NCBI RefSeq assembly: GCF_001625305.1
Contig: NW_017803157.1
Span: 1,605,376-1,669,375, forward strand
Origin: Branchiostoma belcheri
Taxonomy: Eukaryota > Chordata > Leptocardii > Amphioxiformes > Branchiostomatidae
Direction: 5' to 3'
Length of the DNA: 64,000 bases
Shown here: positions 52,848-62,700 of the stretch, one piece after another
Numbering within the stretch: position 1 is the first letter of the stretch
Layout of the letters: the number at the start of each line of letters is the position of its first letter
Translations under genes and position numbers: made by a program
Notes under the pieces: model-generated
What the model saw: the letters and a program-made list of their open reading frames with translations, nothing else
Told to the model about the DNA's origin: nothing
Database searches by the model: none

Positions 52848-54412
52848 CTATAGGCAAGTTTCTTCGAATTTGACATCATCAGGACTTGGAGCTGCCCCAG
52901 GACTGGAAGATTTGTTGGAGACGAACTTCTGTATCTACAGGACAGAAAGGAATGAAATTACATTGTACTTGTTCTAAGGTCTACATTCTTTGGTATATTT
53001 ACTTATTTGTACACAGTAAGGGAATAACATAAATGGCAACAACTTGAGGGTCTCTTTACCAGTTTGGGGCAGATCTGCTCGAGGTAGCGGCCCAGCTCGA
53101 CACCGCTGCCGTCCCGGGCCTCCCCGTCCACGTCTGATGGGGTCACCAGCGCGCTTCGTCCCGCCAGTATGACGAACAAACCTACGGCATGTGAAAGTTA
53201 GTTAGTTAAAAGTTAAAGTCCTTCCCGCAGCACGTAGTGCATAGGGCGGCCCCCATCTCCGGTTCAGTAGCCCTTGGGCCACACTGCAGGGGGCTAGTCC
53301 ACTGGTAGTGGTGTGTGTTTAACTCCCATACTCTTTTCTAAATGCTGAGCAAATTAAATAATAGACAAACAAATAAACAAAAATAACAACAAACCTGCGG
53401 CACCAACCCCGTGAGTCAGCCAGGCACTTGCGACGAAATCGTCGGGAAAGACGTAAAGTTCGTACACATACCACAACCCGCGCCACACCGCCACACTCCC
53501 GACTCCACCCACGAAACTAAACATCATCTCAACTCCCAGACCGAGGTAAAACGTCTTGACTTTTCTTATAAGACAAGACGTAGGGTATTCTAAGACAAAG
53601 AGAGTTATGTAGATGGCGTATCCGATGCCTAGGGAGGTCCAAGTAGAGCGAATGAAGTCCGACGGGAAAATGAGAAAGTCGAACAGTTGCCAGGTTCCAC
53701 GCCAGGCGAGTATGACCAGGGAAATAACAACAACCACGGTCAGGACCACGTCACCGACGAACTTCCACGTCTTGGCCGGTTTTACTCCGAAGCGGGTGTC
53801 CACACGAAACGGTTCTTCACTACGGATGTCGACATTGGTGATCATCGGAGACGCAGCAATGTTGTTCATAACACGAAGTGGGGCGGAGACCAAGAGGGAC
53901 ACTCCTACACAAACGGCTGCCCCGAGGATGGTCTCTCCTGTCAGGTCGTCCAGCAAGTACCAGAGTCCTCTGAACTGGTTTATCGCCGCGAAGCCGTAGA
54001 TATAGATGTACAGCCTGTACACGATGTGGAAGACGACACTTCGTTCAGCGAACAGGGATCCCAACACGCCCTGGAGCAAGTTTATAAGAAGCGTGAGGGC
54101 AATCCCGATCAAAAGTGACGCCACAGCACTCCAGCTGAAGTTCTCTGGTATAAGGTAAATGTCGAGAAGATTCCAGGTTCCACTGAAGTAGGCCACGACA
54201 AGAGGAGCGACGACGACGCCATTGATAACGGCGTCAAGACAACACAGGAGAACGTACTTGGTGGTACTGCGTCGCTCGGTGTTTTCTGTTTCTCGTGCAA
54301 GATGTTGTGGAGAAGTTGTAGTGACCGCAGTGACGTGGATGTCATTTTTCGCAGGGTTAGTATGCGAGCTGACCTCGCTTGGGAGGGACATTCTGAAGGC
54401 CAGTTGTCTCAC
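52848..54412 (-). CDS. Fuseless-like eight-pass membrane protein A
   Basis: Exons (minus): 54412-53395, 53181-53060, 52934-52848; 1227 bases, 408 aa. The N-terminus (1-50) is polar. Eight predicted helices lie at about 55-77, 94-116, 126-146, 161-178, 218-237, 254-275, 290-311 and 327-347. They form four two-helix repeats, each with a [SR]-G-x-W turn between helices (77-80, 148-151, 238-241, 311-314), e.g. AWRGTWQLFDFLIFP. The tail shares LGRYLEQICPKL with the neighbour at 55157-56660 and ends EETCL, a class I PDZ-ligand form. I assign it to the Fuseless family (Drosophila fuseless is an eight-pass presynaptic protein organising calcium channels) from memory of the WRGxW repeats. The start could also be the second Met (54391). 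The first donor, GTTTGT, is weak, but the paralogue reads through the same position without an intron, which fixes the join. Confidence 0.75.
53186..53360. repeat. Interspersed repeat in Fuseless-like A intron 1
   Basis: AAAGTCCTTCCCGCAGCACG, CATAGGGCGGCCCCCATCTC and GCCACACTGCAGGGGGCTAG have the look of a dispersed SINE-like repeat, with an AAATAAACAAA-rich tail at 53350-53390. It occupies nearly the whole intron and is the reason the paralogue lacks it. Confidence 0.4.
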
Positions 54413-54894
54413 GTGCAGACAACGAACGCTAAAACACTGGGGATTTGCTATTCTGGTCGCAGGTTGAATTTTTCCTATACCGCTTACCGGAGTGGGGGCA
54501 CTTTGTAGTTGATCAAACTGCCATCCCCTCTCTGTCGTGTGCCTGAACGCTTGGGTATTGGCAAGGGGCTGGTCGGTCGACTCCTTATTATTGTCGTCCC
54601 ACTTCTACTTCTGTCTACCTCTTCTTCTTTCCATACAATTGTCCAGTAAACTAAACATACCTGTTTTTCTGGTGGACTAATTAATAAATGGATACTGCGA
54701 GCGTCTTGCAGTAATACAATAAGGCCATGTTGATTTGATTTGATTATATGGATGACATCCTCTACGAACCCCAAAACTGACGCGAATAAAAAAAATGGCA
54801 AAAAAAGTTTCCTTCATTATGAAATCTACGTGATCATAAAGGTCGAAAAAAAGACTAAACACACAGAGTATGGAATAATAGTAGACTCTTCCTT

Positions 54895-54900
54895 TTTATT
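54895..54900 (-). terminator. Poly(A) signal AATAAA for Fuseless-like B
   Basis: TTTATT on the plus strand, i.e. AATAAA on the minus strand, 257 bases after the stop of gene B. The intervening 3' UTR would include the half-foldback at 55071-55142. Confidence 0.4.
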
Positions 54901-55070
54901 TCCTCACATTTTCTTCTTATCCTGAATTAATTTCGGCATACTATGACAATGACATTAGTATTGTTTTCCACTTACTTTTTTTGCAACATATGACATATAT
55001 TTGCTCACTTTGTACGATTTACAGCCGGTATGGACGTCTTGCGATTACACGTTGGAATATATTTAAAAAA

Positions 55071-55142
55071 AACGGGGCATATATAGACAGATATAAACGA
55101 TCTTCTAGATCTTCCCCACCAACCTCTGCTTGGAGAGTATGA
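55071..55142. mobile_element. Solo right end of a CTGCTTGGAGAGT foldback
   Basis: AACGGGGCATATATAG, GATCTTCCCCACCAACCTC and TGCTTGGAGAGTAT match the right arm of 56855-57018. It starts 14 bases after the stop codon of the Fuseless-like B gene. Confidence 0.7.
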
Positions 55143-55156
55143 CACAAATCGGCAGG

Positions 55157-56660
55157 TTACAGGCTTGTCTCGTAGTGTACAACATCTTGTGAAGATGACG
55201 TTGTTTGTTGTCCCCAGTCACTATGGCAACGTTGGTCGGATACCTGCTCCGTAGATAGACGCACCTATAGAATAAAACAAGAACACAACAATACATGTAT
55301 AAGCGTATTAAGGATAATAATAAGCATGATTTGTGCATATTATTAATATGCATTTTTATTTTTCGCGTTCATTCAAACAGAATTGTGACTTAAAATTAGA
55401 ACTGTGCTCCAGCTGGCAACGGCTGATGACGATATTGCGAAATGATAATACTAGTAATCATATTAAAAGATATTTGCACAGAGATGGAAAACACTGTATA
55501 AGAAAGTGTCGTACCAGTTTAGGGCAGACCTGTTCCAGGTACCTGCCCATCCTAACGCCAGTCCCGTCCGCCGTGTCCCCGTCTACAACACACCCGGCCA
55601 CCAGGACGCTTCTCCCCGCCTGCATGAGGTACAACCCTCCGATGCCGACCACGTGCGTGAGCAAGTAGCTTTGTACAGGCCTGTCCGGCAAAATGTGGTA
55701 GTCACACACAAGCCACAGCCCTCTCCAGACGGACAAGACCCCAAGCCACGCCGCGAGTTTGAAGATATCTTCAAGTACAATGCGGGGAAAAAGTTCTCTT
55801 GTCTTTCGGAGAAGGTTGGATACAGGAGTTTCGAGCAGGGCGAGAAGAACGAGAGTTCCGTAACCGATTCCAACGGACGTCCACGAAGAGTGTTCCGGGT
55901 CCGTTTGAAAGAGGAAGATGTCGAAAAGCAGCCACAAGCCTCGCCAGGAGACGACGACGAGCGACCCGATGATAACAACGGTCAGAACAACGTCACCTGC
56001 GAACGCCCACGAAAACGACGCTTCTGCCGCAAACCGGGTTCCTATCCTGAACGGAGCGTCACAAAAGTCCACAAGAATGACTCCAGGAGAGGCAACGAGA
56101 TTTCCACACGCGCGGAGAGCCAAAAGAATGGGGAGGGGCACAACGACAGAAATGACGGCACTTAAAACTGTCACATTTGTGTGTGCATCAAGAACGTACC
56201 AACATCCTCTCCAATGGTTCACCACAGAGAATCCGAAAACGTAGATGTAGATCCTTAACAGAACGTGAAAGAGGACATCTTGTCGTCTTGTAAGCCTGTT
56301 CGTCAGATTTCCTTGACAGAAATTCAGCATCAAAATCACCGATGTCCCGATAGCAAATGACGCCCATGCGCTTATTACATCGTTGTTGGGAAATAAGTAA
56401 ACGTTCATGAGGGACCAGGTTCCGCGCCAATAGGCCACAGTTAAAGGTCCGATGATCAACATGGTCACCAAAAAGTCCACCCAACGCCAACGCAGAATCT
56501 CTTGCCAGTGGGAAATGTTGTTCGATTCCCGTGTAGTTTGGTGCTGATGATGGTGGTAGACATTCGAGGATTCGGAAGGTGAGCTGCGTACGTCGTTTTG
56601 TGCTGAAGTACTTGCATGGTTTCCTAGGAGTTGAACACCCACACATGCTGGTTCATCCAT
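55157..56660 (-). CDS. Fuseless-like eight-pass membrane protein B
   Basis: Exons (minus): 56660-55515 and 55264-55157; 1254 bases, 417 aa. A polar His/Ser-rich N-terminus (1-55) precedes eight helices in four two-helix repeats with R-G-x-W turns at 79-82, 151-154, 240-243 and 313-316 (YWRGTWSLMNVYLFP, HWRGCWYVLD, SWRGLWLLFD, VWRGLWLVCD). It then has QAGRSVLVAGCVVDGDTADG and MGRYLEQVCPKL, as in gene A. The second exon encodes a 35-residue Ser/Thr/Gln-rich cytosolic tail ending YETSL, a class I PDZ ligand. Tail exons start at the same phase-0 point (KL|) in both genes. Head-to-tail order shows a tandem duplication; by eye about 40 percent identity, so the duplication is not recent. Family role as for gene A, by inference. 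Confidence 0.77.
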
Positions 56661-56854
56661 GGTACATAGTGGCGACTGTTGCTTGTCTTATGATCCCTGG
56701 AAGTTGGTGTCGGTTTGAGGCAACAGAAAACGAACCTCTGCTGCGATCTGTGAATTCAAAAGAAGGAATTGGTTTAATCAACGTCAAGATTTTATAGACC
56801 TCCTTGGTTTTACTAGTATCAAACGCACACACAGTCATGTTGCCTGGATGCAAG

Positions 56855-57018
56855 TACTCCCCAAGCAGAGGTTCAATGGTGGGGAAGATTGTTACCTTCC
56901 TAATAATATGCCCCGTTTTCTTCTGTCGATGTTTTTTTAGAGGGCGGGTAGCGACAGAAAAGAAACGGGGCACATTAGGGAGGTAACAATCTTCCCCACT
57001 AACATCTGCTTGGAGAGT
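56855..57018. mobile_element. CTCCCCAAGCAGAGG foldback, 164 bp
   Basis: The left arm (ACTCCCCAAGCAGAGGTTC, GTGGGGAAGATTGTTACC, GCCCCGTTTCTT-like) and right arm (AAGAAACGGGGCACATTAGG, CAATCTTCCCCACTAAC, TCTGCTTGGAGAGT) are inverted over about 70 bases. Its inner sequence differs from the 10040 type, although the outermost 16 bases are shared. Confidence 0.8.
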
Positions 57019-57407
57019 ATACGTAGGACACAAGGCTACGAAACATTCGCGTTCGTGTTTTCTGAACAGATAAAAATAAACTTACCTGAAAAAGACTGTT
57101 TTGGTGCTGGGAACTTCAAGTATTGCCCGCTACACAGTACACTCTGAGCCAGATGACCTTTGTCGACTATTTTCACTGCAGGGTGGACAGACTGTCACTT
57201 GCTCAAGAATAATCGTCAGACGTAGATGAAAACAAACATCATATTTTGTTCTGTGGTGACCTTACAACTTCGGTAGTTACATTAGCATGGGTGCTGTCCC
57301 GTCCAAGTAGTTGATAGGAAGTTATTAGACGTTCTAATAGTACGAGAAGGGCAAGATCCCGGAAGTGCAACACTCACTTCATGAGTTGTACAATAGGTCA
57401 AGGGGTA

Positions 57408-57659
57408 GAGGTCAGAGTTCGTGTGTACGTGAGCGGTTAGGTGTTTAGGGCAATGGTTCAATAAATAATTGGGTTGGCGTTAGGGTTAGAGTTAGGATCA
57501 TTGCTCAGGGATATGGTTAGACTTACGATTAGGGTTAGCTTTAAGATTTAGTATCCCACACATCACGACCAACCCCCTCCCACCCCTTGTCTCAGCTATA
57601 TTATTGCAAACCCCAAGTAGTATCGGAGTCATGTATTTGGCAGGATCGTGTATTTGGCT
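57408..57659. repeat. Telomere-word repeat, left copy
   Basis: Contains GCGTTAGGGTTAGAGTTAGG, GATTAGGGTTAGC and GGTTAGGTGTTTAGGGC. An inverted copy lies at 62449-62700. The two share non-telomeric segments too (CATCACGACC, TACATGACTC in inverse), so this is an interspersed repeat family, not a chromosome end. Confidence 0.75.
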
Positions 57660-58369
57660 TGATATATTGTGATAAGTGCAATTCACTATAACACTATATA
57701 CAAGTTAACAAGTCTGTCATCTTCTATACATGTTTTTTTTTTTCTCTCGAATAGCAATTAAATTACAAATGGACATGTGACATTACATGTATTGTACATG
57801 TTGGACACTGATATTTAAAAAGTACATCATTTTCGCCCTATACTGTGTATTATAAAGCTTGCGGAGCCCCAATTTGTCATTACAAGACTGGATATGGTGA
57901 CATATAAACATGTAGTTACATTGTACAGTATCTTGTCGTGTGAATCGACCTGCAGTTGACTTAGTGAATGATGTAGTCCCAATTTCAAAGGTATAATCAT
58001 TATATACAGTGTGGGCTATAGCTAAACAAAAAAACAGCAGCAGAAGCAAAATTAAAGCAGCATGTTACAAGCTTGTCGGCCTTCTCGGCGCGTAATAATA
58101 AAGAAGCGAGAGTAAGTCGAAAGTACTTTAACGGTGCACTCTAGACGTTTATATTTACATTTATGTACTTTGTTAACATGTGACCTGTGCGTAGCCCAGT
58201 GGGGCAAACATGTACAAAAAAGGTCTTCATTCAATAAAGGGTTAATGCCTCGCCCCGAGGTGTATATGGTGAGATAATTCCTAGTCAGGTGCCATAACCA
58301 CCGAATAAACCACCGAGTGAGCGTAGCGTATTCTGGCTATATGATAATTAGCGATATCTCCCGTTGTTT

Positions 58370-61300
58370 CTATACGGAAGGGCCAACTCTGTTTTGTGAT
58401 TTGGCCTTGAGCTTCAAATAGGCTAGAACCCCAGCCACTACTACGGCCGTCCCCGCGGCCAGGCAGCCGCCCACTTCTGCGGCTATGTGACCGACTGACT
58501 TCTCTTCTGGTGCCGGTGGGGACTCGCCAGTCGCTTCTTCTCCTTTTTTCAACCCCGACGTTTCGTTGCGATGCTGATCCAACTCTGCGCCCTTTTTAGC
58601 GTCTTGGGTATCGTCTAGTACTGCTGGTAGCGTTATATCGCCATTGAATTCGTCTGTAGAAATGAAATAATCAGTGTAAAGTTTAGATAGACACGAGGTA
58701 TGGCAACAACCTGAACGTACTATTAAAGTACTTTGAATATTATGAAATGTGTATGATTTACACTAGTCAGTGGATGGTGTTATCCATGAATTGAGGCAGC
58801 CTCTGGCAGGCTTCAGAAGCGGCTGGATTTTGTGAATAGAAATAGGCCAAATAGACATTTCTACTCTTCCTGTCGCTTCTGAAGCCTGGCAGAGGCTAGC
58901 TTCCAGGTGCTAAAAACAAAGCTCGGAATATGTCAGTCACGTGTACGGTGCCTGACCTGGGGAGAGTGTTGGAGAGTTGAGGACCTGCAGGTACTGTGTC
59001 CAGCCGCTAGAGGTCTCCCGTGGCAGCACAGTCTGAATGTTCCCGCAGACGCCCGTGTCTGCCTCGTCACTCCCGTCCGGACAGTTACAGCTGCTGTCTC
59101 CGTACACGTCATCGGACAGGCAGCCGGCTTCCAGACACAGGTGGGAATGCTCTGGACACTCCCCTGCAGGAAATATATTGATAAGTTTATTGCAAATTCC
59201 TGCCCGAAGGCTAATTGCAAATACATGAAAAGAATATAAAATAACCTGAAAATCTACGTAATGAAGGTATTTGTCTAAAACTATAGCTATGTCTAAAACT
59301 ATGTCTGAAGGGTTTGATCCCCTAATATGGTTATTATATCTTTGTATTATGATTTTGAGATGTTATCATTGGCAAACATAACACTAAAGAAACTTATTGA
59401 AGCTGAAACAGGCTTGGAGCTCGAGGGACAGGAACTTATCTCTGTGATGTATGACAAACAGTTTTGGCGAGCTAACTTTGTATGCTCCACCTCTACGGAG
59501 GATGTCAGATGATGATGATGATCATCATCATTGGCAAAATGATTTACTTGTATTCCTATGTTTAATCATTATTTTATGCTGTATTACTTTCTTTATATTC
59601 TGTTTTTCATGGGCTTCCTTGGAAATTGATCAGCCCTTTTCGGCTGAAGGGACCACCCATGTGTTCAAAACAGAGATGAATAAATAAATATGTCAAAACT
59701 CGCGCTTTTGTTTGACAAACACGCACTCATTTCACCGGACACATACTTATCATGGTTTTGCTTTTTCCACTATTTTGTAGTCCACTGACATGTTACGGTT
59801 GGTAGAGATCAGGCATGCGCAATCACATGATGAAAGAGAATTTTTATGTTTATAATAACTGAAGAGTTCTTATATAAGTCTACGTCGAAAGTGTAGCCTG
59901 GGAGCAATACGTTTTGTACACGATTGCAATGATCCCCGTCACAAAACTGTTATCTGTAAACCTTAACAAAACGTCAGTCTAATTTGTAATCTCTAGATCT
60001 GTCTTAAACTTTTAGCAACTTTTAATTGATGTCAGACAGTCACTGTTACACAAGTAGCATTGTTTTTTTATTTACCTTCGATCGTAATTGTTCTTAGAAT
60101 TTTTAATGTTGAATAAGCAAATTTTAACATTTATCACAACTGTAAATGTATCATCATTTTATAGACTAATACCTCTGTAAATAGCCTCACAATTCAGCCC
60201 TCCACGGCTGCCAGGAGGCATGTATATCTTTTGCTAAGAACTAGTAAACCAGTCTACACAAACGGATAGCACCCAGGCTACGTCGAAAGGGGGCTTACAA
60301 ACGATCATAAAGACGTGGACAATATCTATCCTTACCGTTCACAGCTTCGTGTACTAAAGTGTAGAGTATGAGGAAACGCCCTCCTTGCACATCTCCTTCC
60401 GCCACCAAGCGGAATGTGACGGTATTGCCGATCGACAGCACCTGTTCCTGGCTGTCTCCACACACCTGTGTTTGAAAACATTTGATGTCAAGAAATGTCA
60501 ACAAGCGTGCAAGCAGTAGGCAATAATAAACACTAAATGTAGATGATAAGTAGTATATAGTATCGTTGTAATGTACAAATACAATCAGTGGGCTATTGTA
60601 CTATAGAATTCGTCTCCCACTGCCTCAAAAGAAGAAGTCAAGCCCAACAAAAGTAGTACCACATATGTTTTAGAATGTAGTATAACTTTGTACATAGTCT
60701 CTCATGTAATTTTATCTTCTTTTTCAATTGTTTGTATTTGCCCTCGGGCATGTATCTGCAATAAATTTTCATTATACGTACCGAAAGATACGATCCTCCG
60801 CTGGACATAGGCCCATCGTAGATACGCAGTTCCTCGTTCCCACACCCTTCACTGTTCCGCGATCCAACCAAGAGACTTTCGAAGTTGAAGAGAAACCTGG
60901 ATCCGAGGTTCCCTCTGGGTGCCTGGATCTGTAGAGAACAGTCCTTGCCGGCGCTATAGTCGAACACCACGTGACCTGAAGGTGCTTCTACCGAGAGAAT
61001 TGCATCCGTTCTACAGTAGAAGATGTCCAGGTTGTCTGGAAAAAGAGCACAGATCGTAATCCACTTCTTGTTCATAGTTAGCCTCTACCAGGCTTCGGGA
61101 GGCGGCTGGAAAGAGTAGAAATCGGCCAAATAGAGAGATAACATGCCAAGGGAGTTTTTCTGCTGGGAGAGAACATTGGTGCGGCAAAATATTCTCTAGA
61201 GGCTAGTTCACGGTAGCAAAAGTTCACGGTCTGAGAAAAATGGACATGTTCACGGAACTAAATATTCACGGTGGCGACAGGTGCAGGAAAAAGTCCAGGA

Positions 61301-62032
61301 ATTATTTGTTGACAAGTTCACGGTACAGAAGTTACAGTGAAAACAGTGAATATAACAGTACAGTAAAAAATCAGGAATTACAGTATTTATCACATTTGTT
61401 AAGTTTTAGTTTTAGATTCATATTTACTGTGAATATAGACTGGCATGTCACATTGAAGTGCATGAAATATGTCGAGTATTTACAACATACCGCCCATTAT
61501 TACAAATAGATAAAGTTAGCATAAATCATACACATGTCTGTATCATTACCGTTAAAATACAGTACAAAATCTGATAACGTCATAAAACCACTAAGATAAT
61601 ATACAAAGATCTGGTTTTAGACAATAACTTTAGCCCACGAGGTACAAAAGACTATACTTTATACCATACTTTTCGGTCCCGCAACTTATCAACTTGATAC
61701 TGTATTTTGACTGCCCTAGCTAAAGCACGCCTCTACTTGCACCACCCTATAGTCACATCTTAAAAGAAACAGTTGGAAAATACAAAATAGATTGTATGAG
61801 ACAAGCTTTTTACCATGAATACAAAGGTCGATACTCGACTGCCGACTTTGTACGGTCTGTTGCAGACTATATGGGAAACAGAACATGGTCACATATACAG
61901 CCCTTTCAGTGTAATACAAGCAAGCTACCTCACTACAGATAAAATCCACGTCGACTCACATGATGGTAGCCCAGTGGAGAAAGTTGTTCTCTCGATGAAA
62001 ACGGCGAGAATCAGGAACGGAGACCACAGCAT
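58370..62032 (-). CDS. Single-pass CUB-LDLa membrane protein
   Basis: Exons (minus): 62032-61960, 61035-60782, 60465-60336, 59163-58957, 58653-58370; GT-AG junctions, 948 bases, 315 aa. Residues 1-20 form a signal peptide (MLWSPFLILAVFIERTTFST). The CUB domain, about 32-150, has four cysteines (FYC, KDC, EGC, QVCGD-like) and the family phrase ELRIYDGP. An LDL-receptor class A module at 154-192 has six cysteines and the Ca2+-site CPDGSDE. An acidic, Pro-rich stalk with one NETS glycosylation site follows, then a Gly/Ala/Val-rich TM helix (about 279-301) and a basic 14-residue cytosolic end. The order SP-CUB-LDLa-TM recalls a reduced NETO-like receptor, but with one CUB and almost no tail; ligand unknown. 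The start is the only Met giving a signal peptide in phase with exon 2. Confidence 0.8.
58797..58899. mobile_element. Hairpin element in CUB-LDLa intron 4
   Basis: AGCCTCTGGCAGGCTTCAGA, then AGCGGC, is mirrored by GCGCTTCT-like and GAAGCCTGGCAGAGGCT at the right. A related, more open copy is at 61078-61208 in intron 1 of the same gene. Confidence 0.75.
59172..59245. repeat. Retroposon-like 3' tail
   Basis: AAGTTTATTGCAAATTCCTG and CGAAGGCTAATTGCAAATAC recur with changes at 62893-62965 and 11646-11690, so this is a dispersed sequence; the TTTATTGCA form suggests an inverted poly(A)-signal end. It begins 9 bases from exon 4. Confidence 0.45.
59320..59692 (+). repeat. Possible retroelement 3' end in CUB-LDLa intron 3
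   Basis: Ends CCATGTGTTCAAAACAGAGA followed by TGAATAAATAAATA, a tail typical of CR1/L2-like 3' ends. Short open frames with a poly-Asp/His stretch are from a (GAT)n run. Not recognised further. Confidence 0.3.
61078..61208. mobile_element. Diverged hairpin element in CUB-LDLa intron 1
   Basis: GTTAGCCTCTACCAGGCTTC at the left and CTCTAGAGGCTAGTTCACGG at the right, with GGAAAGAGTAGAAATCGGCC inside, match parts of 58797-58899. It is followed to about 61330 by six TTCACGG words in 120 bases, a small degenerate array. Confidence 0.5.
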
Positions 62033-62448
62033 GTCGCCAGCCTAGCCTCAGTGAGGTTTGACATGAAAGCTGCTCAATTCGATACCGCGAATTTGAACTT
62101 TGGTGGTAGAAACAGGGTAGCAACTTCGCTGAAGGAACGAGACTGTAAGCCAATTTTTAGTCACACTCGTGGAGGAAAAATCGTACTTGACAAATGCATT
62201 ATAATTTTGCACTTTCTGTAGCCCCCTTACATCGGGAACCCTTGAGTCTGCAGTGGACCGCGGCGTTATGGAAAGCGTGGCTCAAGTTGACCACGCAACA
62301 AAGAGTCATGCTAATCATAGACACTTGAACGAACCGACGTGCGAACGTACTTGTCGTGATGAGTGGGGAGCTTGTTTAAAATCCGCTACGGTATACCGGG
62401 ATGGTTTGGATTGCTCACTCGGTCGGATCCCGCCACCAGAACCGCCGT
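62033..62448. other. 5' flank of the CUB-LDLa gene
   Basis: Presumed promoter region. A plus-strand 76-codon frame (62253-62483) encodes a Cys-containing stretch (TCERTCRDEWGACLK), but no family or splice support was found, and its 3' part runs into the repeat at 62449. Confidence 0.35.
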
Positions 62449-62700
62449 GTCAAGCCATAGACATGATCCTGCTAAATACATGACTCGGACACAACTTAGG
62501 GGTTTCCAATATACCTGAGACTAGGGGTGGGAGGGGTTTAGTCGTGATGTGAGAGTAAACTTAACCTAACCTAAGCCGTAAGTCTAAACCTAGCCCTGAA
62601 CAATGATCTAAACTCTAACAACTCTATCAATACCAATCCTAACCCTAACCCTAGCCCTAAACACCTGTCCTCTCACGTATGTGGCAGCTCAAGGATTTGG
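62449..62700. repeat. Telomere-word repeat, right (inverted) copy
   Basis: CCTAACCCTAACCCTAGCCC, CTAAACACCTGTCC and GTCGTGATGTGAGAG are the reverse complement of the copy at 57408-57659, with about 75-80 percent agreement by eye over some 250 bases. Confidence 0.75.

Larger units (their letters stand above)
54413..55156. other. Spacer between the two Fuseless-like genes
   Basis: Presumed promoter of gene A near 54413-54560 and 3' UTR of gene B from 55156 down to about 54880. No other gene. Confidence 0.45.
56661..58369. other. Intergenic spacer
   Basis: 56661-56780 is the 5' flank of Fuseless-like B. A foldback (56855-57018) and a telomere-word repeat (57408-57659) are listed separately. 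The remainder shows no gene. Confidence 0.45.

Noticed and set aside
55506-56165. Plus-strand 219-codon open frame
   Set aside because: Exactly antisense to exon 1 of Fuseless-like B, with no start context or family resemblance; shadow of GC-rich coding sequence. The same applies to 53613-54118.
57480-57540. True telomere or chromosome end from TTAGGG words
   Set aside because: Only a few imperfect units, embedded in a dispersed repeat that has a second inverted copy, with genes on both sides.
62253-62483. Plus-strand 76-codon Cys-containing frame
   Set aside because: No signal peptide, no known Cys spacing, and its 3' end enters a dispersed repeat.
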